From CAZZEX01 sp964653285 (lineage in GTDB: Bacteria > Chloroflexota > Anaerolineae > B4-G1), in NCBI GenBank assembly GCA_964653285.1, contig CAZZEX010000165.1, positions 1 to 6,566 of the forward strand: a stretch of 6,566 nucleotides of DNA, in the 5' to 3' direction. Every line of letters starts with the position of its first letter. Positions within the stretch are counted from its first letter, which is position 1. Of this stretch, positions 1 to 6,291 are shown one piece after another. The notes under the pieces are model-generated. The model ran no database searches, was not told where the DNA came from, and was given only the letters and a program-made list of their open reading frames with translations. The position numbers and the translations under genes were made by a program.

Positions 1-22
1 GAGAGAAGGAGAAGGAGATCCA
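1..22 (+). promoter_or_regulatory. Tandem Shine-Dalgarno leader of the PLD-helicase gene
   Basis: This purine-rich leader contains the hexamer AAGGAG twice in direct succession, at 6-11 and 12-17. The second copy lies 5 bases before the ATG at 23, which is good spacing and supports that start. The reading frame stays open upstream to the window edge, so an N-terminal extension cannot be strictly excluded. The promoter, if there is one nearby, lies outside the window. Confidence 0.75.
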
Positions 23-3000
23 ATGGGCCACGACATCATAGACAACCGCACCCGGAAACTGGCTCCCGAAATTGACAACTTCCTGGCCGATAGCATCCGC
101 GCCCATTTCGCCGTCGGCTACTTCTTCCTCTCCGGCTTCCAGGCCATTGCGGAGCACATTCCCCACCTGGACGGACTGCGTCTCCTCATCGGCAACGTCA
201 CCAACCGGCAGACCATCGAACAACTGGCCGAGGGTTATCACCACCTGGCGACCACCCAGCGCGCCGTCCGCCGCCAGCGGATGGCCAGTGCTCAGGTTCC
301 TCGTATCCGCGCCGAGACTGCCGGCTCGATCCAGACCACGCTGGAACTGATGGACCAGACCGACGATGCCCAGGCATTGGTCCTCTCTCTGGCCGGCCTC
401 ATCGCCCAGGGCAAGATACAGGTGCGGGTCTACACCCGTGGCCGGTTGCACGCCAAAGCCTACATCTTCGACTTCGACCCGGCCCGCATCCACGCCCAGA
501 CTGGCGCGGCGGTGGTCGGCAGTTCCAACGTCTCCCTGGGCGGCGTCGCCCACAACACCGAACTCAACGTCCGCGTGTTCGGCGACGCCAACCACGCCGA
601 ACTCTCCTGTTGGTTCAACGAACTGTGGAACGAAGCCGAGGACTTCGACGCGGACTTGATCCACGAACTGCGCCGCTCCTGGGCCGCCAGCCAGGTGATT
701 ACACCGGAAGGCCCTCGGCCCGTCAGCCCCCACGACGTCTATCTCAAGACCCTCTACACGCTGGTCAAAGACCGGCTGGAGGGCCGCCCAGGTGCAGAGG
801 CCGCCGAACTCCTCTGGGAAGCCGAGATGCCCGACCTGGCCGACTTTCAGCGCGTGGCCGTCCGCCAGGCGATCAAAATCCTGGATACTCACGGCGGCGT
901 CTTCGTCGCCGACGTCGTCGGCCTGGGCAAGACCTATATCGGCACCACCCTGCTCAAGCACTATGCCCTCTATCGCGGTGCCCGCCCTCTGGTCGTCTGC
1001 CCCGCCTCCCTGGTGGAAATGTGGGAGTGGTTTATGGAACGCTACCAGATTGACGCGCCGGTCATCTCGATGGGCCTCCTCAGTCAGAAGGGCAACGAGC
1101 GTTTGCTGGTGGATAACTGGCGCTACCGTGACCGCGATCTGGTGCTGGTGGACGAGTCGCAGAATTTCCGCCACCGCGATACTCAGCGCTACGCCGCCCT
1201 CCAACTCTTCACTCAGACCCGGCCTGCTATCCTGCTGACCGCCACCCCCCGCGCCACCAGCGCCTGGGACATCTACCACCAGATCAAACTCTGGCATCCT
1301 CAGGATACCACCTCCATCCCCATCAACCCGCCTAACCTGCCTGAGTTCTTCAACAAGGTGGAGCCGCGCAGCCAGGATCAGCCCAGCCGCAACCTGCAGG
1401 AGATTCTCAACCACATCCTCATCCGCCGCACCCGCTGCCACGTCCGCACCTACTACCCCGACGCCCGGGTCAACGGGCAGATACTCGTCTTCCCTGACCG
1501 CGAACTGGCGACCATCACCTACAGCATTGAGGACACTTACCGTGGCCCTGGCGACGTAGCAGGAGAGAGTCATGTCTACAAGCGGTTGCACGACCTGATG
1601 GGCCAACTTACCTATGCCCGCTACGCCCTCTTCGACTACATCCTGCCCGAACACCAGGACGTGCCCAAATATCAAGAACTCCAGCGGGCTGGCGCTGCGC
1701 TGCGCGGCCTTATGCGTGTCATGCTCTTCAAGCGCTTCGAGTCCAGCGTCGCAGCCTTCCGCCAGACCGTCAACCGTCTCAGAGACCTGCAGCGTGCCTT
1801 CCAGGGCGGACTGGATCGTGGCCTGGTCCCCGCTGGCGATGAGGCCACCGACATCCTCTATAAGTCCGACCTGGATGATGAACTCTCCCTCTACGAGGCC
1901 CTGGAGCGCGCCAGCATCCGTTACCCCATCGCCGACTTCGACGTGGACAAGCTTCAGGCTGCCCTGGATACCGACATTGCGCTGCTGGATGAAATGGCCC
2001 GCCTGGTCGAGCCCGTTGGGCCCCAGGAGGACGAAAAACTCCAGCAACTCATCGCCATGATGACCACAGGCCGCACCCGTTCCAGCCACCGTCCCTTGCC
2101 CGGCGACTTGCTCCACGGCAAGGTCCTTGTGTTCACCCAGTACGCCGACACCGCCCACTACCTCTACGACAACCTCAAACGCCTGGGCCGCATCCGCGCC
2201 GTCGAGAGCGACACCAAGGACCGTGGCCGCATCATCTTGCGCTTTGCCCCCAAGGCCAACAACTATCAACTTCGCCCCGGCCCTGGGAATGAGGAGTTGC
2301 GCATCCTGGTCGCCACCGACGTCCTCAGCGAGGGCCTCAATCTCCAGGATGCCAACCATGTTATCAACTACGACCTGCACTGGAACCCCGTCCGTCTCAT
2401 CCAACGCGTTGGCCGCGTGGACCGCATCGGCACCGAGCACACCACCGTCTACGTCTACAACTTTCTGCCCGAGACCGGCCTGGAGCGTGAGTTGGGCATA
2501 GAACATCGGTTGGAGCATCGCATCGCTGATATCCATCGCACCATCGGCGAAGATGCAGCCATCCTGCACAAGAGCGAACAGATCAACGCAGAGGCCATGT
2601 ACGCCATCTACCGTGGCGACGAGAGCGTCCTGGAAGACGAACCCGAAGCCGAGGTGTTCAACCTGCTGGAAGCCGAAGAACTTATGCGCCGACTCCAGCG
2701 TACCGACCCCGATCGCTTTCGGGAGATCGTGACTATGCCCGACGGCGTTCGCAGCGCCCGTCAAGCGGTTGGTGAGCCAGGCCTGTTCGTTTTCTGCCAG
2801 GCCGGGGGCTATCAGCGCCTCTACCTGGTTGACGAAGAGGGCCACCGCACAGCCGATCCTCAGCAGGCCATCCGCGCCATCCAGTGCGAAGAGGACGAAC
2901 GTGCCCTGGCGCTGTCGGCTGGCATCAACGAGCGCATCGCTGCCGTTAAACGAGACTTCGACGCCGAGGTCCGCGCCCGCGAGGCCGAGATACGGTACAC

Positions 3001-3313
3001 TGTGGGCGAGGCGTTGGGTCGCGACCACGTCCTCGCGGAACTGCGCCTCGTCTTTGAGGCCGGAGAGGACGCGGAGGAAAAAGCGCGCCTGGCCCTCCTG
3101 TCCGAGATCCTTACCACTGTTCCCTTGACCGCCCGTGCCCATCGCGAACTCAACACGCTGCGTCGCGGCAAGGTCACGGGGCCGGCCCTGGTCGCGCAAC
3201 TCCTGCGCATCGTCCGCGACTACAACCTGGAGGAAGCCCACCGCGCTGCTTCCGACCGTAGGGAGGAGGCCGTGTTGATCCCACGCATCGTTTGCGGTGA
3301 GGTGCTGCTTTGA
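23..3313 (+). CDS. PLD-like nuclease domain fused to SNF2/RapA-type helicase
   Basis: This 1096-residue protein is probably a cytoplasmic, ATP-driven DNA translocase with an attached phosphodiesterase or nuclease module. Residues 1-215 form a phospholipase D-like domain: the start has the FAVGYFFLSGF signature (29-39), and one HKD motif is present with His143, Lys145 and GSSN at 166-169. PLD enzymes with one HKD usually dimerise to complete the active site. The first RecA-like domain follows: Q-motif-like region near 275, Walker A VVGLGKT (298-304), Walker B DESQ (377-380) and TAT (406-408). The second RecA-like domain has VLVFTQYADT (701-710), ATDVLSEGLNL (764-774) and QRVGRVDRIG (794-803). 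Residues about 430-690 are a long insert between the lobes. Residues about 850-1096 are an uncharacterised tail with a charged helical, possibly coiled-coil, stretch at 955-1025. Motif II is DESQ rather than the common DEAH or DESH. The domain call is firm. A role in phage defence or DNA modification is only inferred, since no methylase or other partner is visible. Confidence 0.93.
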   Translation: MGHDIIDNRTRKLAPEIDNFLADSIRAHFAVGYFFLSGFQAIAEHIPHLDGLRLLIGNVTNRQTIEQLAEGYHHLATTQRAVRRQRMASAQVPRIRAETAGSIQTTLELMDQTDDAQALVLSLAGLIAQGKIQVRVYTRGRLHAKAYIFDFDPARIHAQTGAAVVGSSNVSLGGVAHNTELNVRVFGDANHAELSCWFNELWNEAEDFDADLIHELRRSWAASQVITPEGPRPVSPHDVYLKTLYTLVKDRLEGRPGAEAAELLWEAEMPDLADFQRVAVRQAIKILDTHGGVFVADVVGLGKTYIGTTLLKHYALYRGARPLVVCPASLVEMWEWFMERYQIDAPVISMGLLSQKGNERLLVDNWRYRDRDLVLVDESQNFRHRDTQRYAALQLFTQTRPAILLTATPRATSAWDIYHQIKLWHPQDTTSIPINPPNLPEFFNKVEPRSQDQPSRNLQEILNHILIRRTRCHVRTYYPDARVNGQILVFPDRELATITYSIEDTYRGPGDVAGESHVYKRLHDLMGQLTYARYALFDYILPEHQDVPKYQELQRAGAALRGLMRVMLFKRFESSVAAFRQTVNRLRDLQRAFQGGLDRGLVPAGDEATDILYKSDLDDELSLYEALERASIRYPIADFDVDKLQAALDTDIALLDEMARLVEPVGPQEDEKLQQLIAMMTTGRTRSSHRPLPGDLLHGKVLVFTQYADTAHYLYDNLKRLGRIRAVESDTKDRGRIILRFAPKANNYQLRPGPGNEELRILVATDVLSEGLNLQDANHVINYDLHWNPVRLIQRVGRVDRIGTEHTTVYVYNFLPETGLERELGIEHRLEHRIADIHRTIGEDAAILHKSEQINAEAMYAIYRGDESVLEDEPEAEVFNLLEAEELMRRLQRTDPDRFREIVTMPDGVRSARQAVGEPGLFVFCQAGGYQRLYLVDEEGHRTADPQQAIRAIQCEEDERALALSAGINERIAAVKRDFDAEVRAREAEIRYTVGEALGRDHVLAELRLVFEAGEDAEEKARLALLSEILTTVPLTARAHRELNTLRRGKVTGPALVAQLLRIVRDYNLEEAHRAASDRREEAVLIPRIVCGEVLL

Positions 3314-3340
3314 CCTGACGTGATGGAGGAGAATACGCAC
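3314..3340. other. Convergent intergenic gap without recognisable terminator
   Basis: This gap of 27 bases separates the stop codons of two convergent genes. I see no GC-rich hairpin followed by a T-run on either strand, so transcription of both genes probably runs into the neighbour or ends by another mechanism. On the plus strand it contains GGAGGAG (3325-3331), a strong Shine-Dalgarno-like sequence with no start codon at suitable spacing after it. Confidence 0.7.
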
Positions 3341-5575
3341 TTACTGATTCCCCAACCCCCTCAACACCCGCTCCGGCGTCAGCGGGAACTCATCGAACCA
3401 CACCCCCGTGGCGTCGTGGATGGCAGCGACCAGCGCCGGAGCCAGCGGGATGAAGGGCATCTCCCCCATCCCCCGCACGCCCCACGGCCCGCGCGGGTCG
3501 GGCCGCTCGACGATGACCGGCTTGACCCGCTCTGGCACGTCGCTGATGGTGGGGATGAGGTAGGTACTGAGGTGCGGCGTCAGCACGTGTCCCTCTACGG
3601 TGACGAAGTTCTCACACGTGGCCCAGCCCACCGCCTGTACTATACCCCCTTCGATCTGCCCCTCGATCTGTTGCGGGTTGACTGCCTGGCCCACGTCGTC
3701 GGCGCAGACGACGCGCGGAATGCGCAGTTGGCCGGTCTCGGTGTCCACTTCCACCTCGACTGCCTGGGCCACGTAGCCGTAGGCGAAGTTGGGGACGCCA
3801 TAGCCAGTCTCCGGGTCGAAGGGGGTGGTCTTGGGGGCCAGGTAGGTATGCTCAGCGACGGCCGGCCGCTCCTCGGCTCGCCAGCGCTCCAGCGCCTTCT
3901 CCGCCGTCTCTCGGACGGCGTTGCCGGCCATAAAGGTCATCCGTGAGGCGGAGACGGAGCCGGAACTGCCAGGGCTGGTCCCGGTGTCCGAGGCGACCAT
4001 TCGCACCCGTTCCAGCGGTACTCCCAGTGCCTCGGCCGCCATCTGGCGGATGACGGTGTGGCTGCCCTGCCCCACCTCGGCGCTGCCGATGTAGACTGTC
4101 GCTTTCTCGATTTTCTCTTTGCCTCGCAGTTCGATCTTCGCCCAGCAGTTCTCCTGGTAGCCGAAGGAGAAGCCGGCGTTTTTGAAGGCCACGGCGAGAC
4201 CGATGCCGTTGCGTGTTGCGTGTTGCGTGTTGCGTGCTGATGGTCTCTGCCAGCCCTGGCTGGTCTGTCGCCAGCCGGCGGCGCGGGCGCACTTCTCGGT
4301 CACCTCGACCAGCCCCACGCCGCCAGGCAGTGGGGTGCCCATCGCGGTCAGGCTCCCCTCGCGCAGGAGGTTCTTAAGGCGCAGTCCGACCGGGTCCATC
4401 CCTAATGCTTCCGCCAGTTTGTTCATCTGTGTCTCGGCGGCGAAGATACCTTGCGGTGCGCCGAAGCCACGGAACGCCCCGCTGGGCGGGTTGTTGGTAT
4501 AGACCCCGTCCACGTCCACTTTGACGTTGGGGATCTCGTAGGGGCCGGTGCAGGTGACCGTCGTGTTGCCCAGGACCTTGTTGGTGGTGTAGCAGTAGGC
4601 TCCACCGTCGGCCACCACTCGCACCTCTGCCGCGACCAGTTTCCCCTCGCGGGTGGCCCCCCACTTGCAGTGGATCCAGGCAGGGTGGCGCTTGCAGTGG
4701 CCCAGGATAGACTCCTCGCGGCTCCAGATGATCCTGACTGGGCGCTGCAACTTCCAGGCGGCCAGTGCGAGTACGATCTGCACCGACATATCCTCTCGCC
4801 CGCCGAAGGCCCCGCCGATGGCCGGGTAGACCACCCGCACCTGCTCCGGCGGGAGGTCGAGCGCGTGGGCGATCTCCTGCTGATCCTCCCACGTCCACTG
4901 CCCGGCCGTCACCACCGTCACCCGGCCCTCGTCATCCATATAGGCCAGGCCCGCCTCGGGTTGGAGATAGGCGTGCTCCTGGGAGGGCGTGCGGTACTCC
5001 CCTTCGACGATCACATCGACCTCGGCCCAGGCAGCCTCCACGTTCCCTTTGCGGATCTGGTGGTGGCAGATGACGTTTCCCTCCTTGCTGAGTTCTGGAT
5101 GGATGGGGTTGGGCTGCCGGTAGGGGTGGAGTTGGGGCGCGTCGGGTTTGAGCGCCTCAAGGGGGTCGGTGAGGGCGGGTAGATCTTCGTACTCGACGTG
5201 GATCAGGTCGCGGGCGTGGGCGGCGGCGCGCTCGGTTTCGGCTATGACCAGTGCCACCTGATCGCCGACGAAGCGCACCACGTCGGCGCCCGGCTTGCCG
5301 GAGCCGGGGCCGCACAGCACCGGCTGGTCCGGCGTCTGCAGGCCGTACTCATTCACCGGCACGTCTTTGGCGGTGAAGATGGCGACGACGCCGGGGACGG
5401 CCTCCGCCTCCGACGTATCAATTTGCAGGATGCGGGCGTGGGGTCGCCCGGCGAAGAGGATTTTGGCGTGGAGCATGCCCTCCATCGTGAAGTCGCCGGG
5501 GTATTTCGCCTCCCCGGTGACCTTGGCGCGGGCATCCACGCGGGTGATGGATTGACCAACTATCCTGGTGGTCAT
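3341..5575 (-). CDS. Xanthine dehydrogenase-family molybdopterin-binding subunit
   Basis: This 744-residue protein is the large, molybdopterin-binding catalytic subunit of a molybdenum hydroxylase. The family hydroxylates purines, aldehydes, aromatic acids or nicotinate with water as oxygen donor. The N-terminal aldehyde oxidase/xanthine dehydrogenase a/b-hammerhead domain spans about 15-135, and the molybdopterin-binding domain about 160-740. Motifs are GGAFGGRED (254-262), AFRGFG (367-372), EVGQG (500-504), SGSVSASRMT (538-547), VNPQQIEGQIEGG (632-644) and GMGEMP (702-707). By hand alignment to bovine XDH, Gln226, Glu261, Arg369, Phe371 and Glu705 match Gln767, Glu802, Arg912, Phe914 and Glu1261, but Asn337 stands where Arg880 would be. 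Length is normal for a separate bacterial subunit. The ATG at 5575 has AGGAG 8 bases upstream. It is the last gene of its operon, 14 bases after the SEC-C gene, and no FAD or iron-sulfur subunit gene is nearby. Residues 448-456 (RNTQHATRN) come from a simple repeat. The family is certain; the substrate is not. Confidence 0.95.
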   Translation of the reverse strand: MTTRIVGQSITRVDARAKVTGEAKYPGDFTMEGMLHAKILFAGRPHARILQIDTSEAEAVPGVVAIFTAKDVPVNEYGLQTPDQPVLCGPGSGKPGADVVRFVGDQVALVIAETERAAAHARDLIHVEYEDLPALTDPLEALKPDAPQLHPYRQPNPIHPELSKEGNVICHHQIRKGNVEAAWAEVDVIVEGEYRTPSQEHAYLQPEAGLAYMDDEGRVTVVTAGQWTWEDQQEIAHALDLPPEQVRVVYPAIGGAFGGREDMSVQIVLALAAWKLQRPVRIIWSREESILGHCKRHPAWIHCKWGATREGKLVAAEVRVVADGGAYCYTTNKVLGNTTVTCTGPYEIPNVKVDVDGVYTNNPPSGAFRGFGAPQGIFAAETQMNKLAEALGMDPVGLRLKNLLREGSLTAMGTPLPGGVGLVEVTEKCARAAGWRQTSQGWQRPSARNTQHATRNGIGLAVAFKNAGFSFGYQENCWAKIELRGKEKIEKATVYIGSAEVGQGSHTVIRQMAAEALGVPLERVRMVASDTGTSPGSSGSVSASRMTFMAGNAVRETAEKALERWRAEERPAVAEHTYLAPKTTPFDPETGYGVPNFAYGYVAQAVEVEVDTETGQLRIPRVVCADDVGQAVNPQQIEGQIEGGIVQAVGWATCENFVTVEGHVLTPHLSTYLIPTISDVPERVKPVIVERPDPRGPWGVRGMGEMPFIPLAPALVAAIHDATGVWFDEFPLTPERVLRGLGNQ
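4208..4235 (-). repeat. Heptanucleotide tandem repeat (4 x GTTGCGT on plus strand)
   Basis: There are four perfect head-to-tail copies of the 7-mer GTTGCGT (ACGCAAC on the coding strand), 28 bases in all. They lie inside the hydroxylase gene and encode RNTQHATRN at residues 448-456. Since 7 is not a multiple of 3, the repeat cycles through all three frames with a 7-residue period, and adding or losing one copy would shift the frame. It sits in a linker just before the GIGLAVAF segment, where length variation should be tolerated. It resembles the short tandem heptamers known from filamentous cyanobacteria in style, not in sequence. Confidence 0.95.
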
Positions 5576-5583
5576 GCGGTGTT

Positions 5584-5588
5584 CTCCT
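5584..5588 (-). promoter_or_regulatory. Ribosome binding site of the molybdenum hydroxylase gene
   Basis: AGGAG lies 8 bases upstream of the ATG at 5575 and directly follows the TAG stop of the SEC-C gene (5592-5590). The position suggests re-initiation or coupled translation with the upstream gene and fixes the start of the hydroxylase. Confidence 0.8.
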
Positions 5589-5589
5589 A

Positions 5590-6246
5590 CTATTGTTTCT
5601 GCTTGATCATCCGCCGGTATTGGGGCTCGACCTCCGATTGCCGCGTCATCGGCACGCCCAGGGTGTCGCTGGCGCGGCCCACCAATGTCAGGATGATCAC
5701 CTCGCTACGTTGCTGGCTCAATGTGACGAAGTAGAGCCGGCCGGGGTTCAGTTCGACGGTGGCGAATACCATGTCGCCGAAGGGGGTCTCCAGCGGCGGC
5801 TGGCCGACGAATTGCCAGAACAGTCGCCCCGGGATCTCTTGAGTGAGACACAGTTCGGGGGTGGCCTTGAGCAGATGCGCGGCGGCCTCGTCGTCGTGGA
5901 CGGGGAAGGTGGTCTCGCAGGCCACGATTTCGCTGTAGGTCTCCGCGCCGACGTCGCGGCACAACAACGGCACGCGGCGGGGGTCGTGGTGGCAGTCACC
6001 AAAGGCCTGGCCGCTGCCACAGGGGCAGGGTTCGTCGGGAGCGACTTTGTGGAACAGGAGCATCTGTGCGGCGTGTCCTCGGAAGGCCGGCGGCGCGTCC
6101 GGCGTGTTGAGCGCGGCCATGATGACTTCCATAAAGCCGGCGCCAGGATCCTCCAGCGATTCGCCAGTCGTCTGCCACTGGCCGGGCACGACCGGACGGT
6201 TTCGCCGTGATGATTTTCCGGTTTGCTTTTTTCGGCGTCTCGTCAT
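5590..6246 (-). CDS. SEC-C zinc-motif protein of unknown function
   Basis: This 218-residue soluble protein carries a SEC-C motif, CPCGSGQAFGDCHH, at residues 74-87. Cys74, Cys76, Cys85 and His86 or His87 form the usual CxCx8C(H/C) zinc-binding pattern first described at the SecA C-terminus. SEC-C modules occur in many proteins as zinc-stabilised interaction domains and do not by themselves show a secretion role. Residues 1-18 are strongly basic (RRRKK and SSRRNR), which could bind nucleic acid or an acidic partner. Residues about 100-218 form a separate alpha/beta-like region that I do not recognise, with hydrophobic strands at 159-175 and 182-190. The ATG at 6246 is chosen because GGAGG lies 6 bases upstream; a TTG at 6273 in the same frame lacks comparable support. 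The gene sits between a phosphorylase-like gene and the hydroxylase gene and is probably co-transcribed with both. An accessory or chaperone role for the hydroxylase is possible but is only guilt by association. Confidence 0.85.
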   Translation of the reverse strand: MTRRRKKQTGKSSRRNRPVVPGQWQTTGESLEDPGAGFMEVIMAALNTPDAPPAFRGHAAQMLLFHKVAPDEPCPCGSGQAFGDCHHDPRRVPLLCRDVGAETYSEIVACETTFPVHDDEAAAHLLKATPELCLTQEIPGRLFWQFVGQPPLETPFGDMVFATVELNPGRLYFVTLSQQRSEVIILTLVGRASDTLGVPMTRQSEVEPQYRRMIKQKQ

Positions 6247-6252
6247 TGATCT

Positions 6253-6257
6253 CCTCC
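6253..6257 (-). promoter_or_regulatory. Ribosome binding site of the SEC-C gene
   Basis: GGAGG lies 6 bases upstream of the ATG at 6246 in a purine-rich run. It decides the start in favour of this ATG over the in-frame TTG at 6273, which would lie upstream of the site. Confidence 0.8.
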
Positions 6258-6264
6258 ATCTCCA

Positions 6265-6280
6265 CCGCAACAAGTTGCGG
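6265..6280 (-). other. Small intergenic hairpin upstream of the SEC-C gene
   Basis: CCGCAA, CTTG and TTGCGG on the minus strand form a 6-bp stem with a 4-base loop, 7 bases ahead of the GGAGG ribosome binding site. No T-run follows, so it is not a typical intrinsic terminator. An overlapping alternative pairing exists in which the same CCGC arm pairs with GCGG a few bases upstream through a 3-base AAT spacer. It could tune translation or protect a processed transcript end, or it may be chance. Confidence 0.4.
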
Positions 6281-6291
6281 ATTCCGCTCTA

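Noticed and set aside
3320..3946. Plus-strand open frame of 208 codons starting right after the helicase stop
   Set aside because: It lies antisense to the conserved C-terminus of the hydroxylase, has low-complexity His/Arg/Pro/Gly-rich composition and no good ribosome binding site ahead of its start.
4208..4235. Possible CRISPR or transposon end at the 7-base repeats
   Set aside because: The repeats are contiguous with no spacers, and I see no terminal inverted repeats or transposase sequence nearby.
4451..5182. Plus-strand open frame of 243 codons opposite the hydroxylase gene
   Set aside because: It is antisense to strongly conserved hydroxylase motifs, its product has no recognisable domain, and long antisense frames are expected opposite GC-rich genes.
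5593..6210. Plus-strand open frame of 205 codons opposite the SEC-C gene
   Set aside because: The minus strand carries a clear SEC-C motif and a well-placed ribosome binding site; the plus-strand product is unrecognisable.
6247..6273. In-frame TTG start extending the SEC-C protein by nine residues
   Set aside because: The GGAGG site lies downstream of this TTG and correctly spaced for the ATG at 6246; the extra residues are an Arg/Trp-rich readthrough of the leader.
6265..6280. Intrinsic terminator between the phosphorylase-like and SEC-C genes
   Set aside because: The stem is short and followed by a purine-rich run rather than a T-run, and downstream genes are closely spaced as in one operon.
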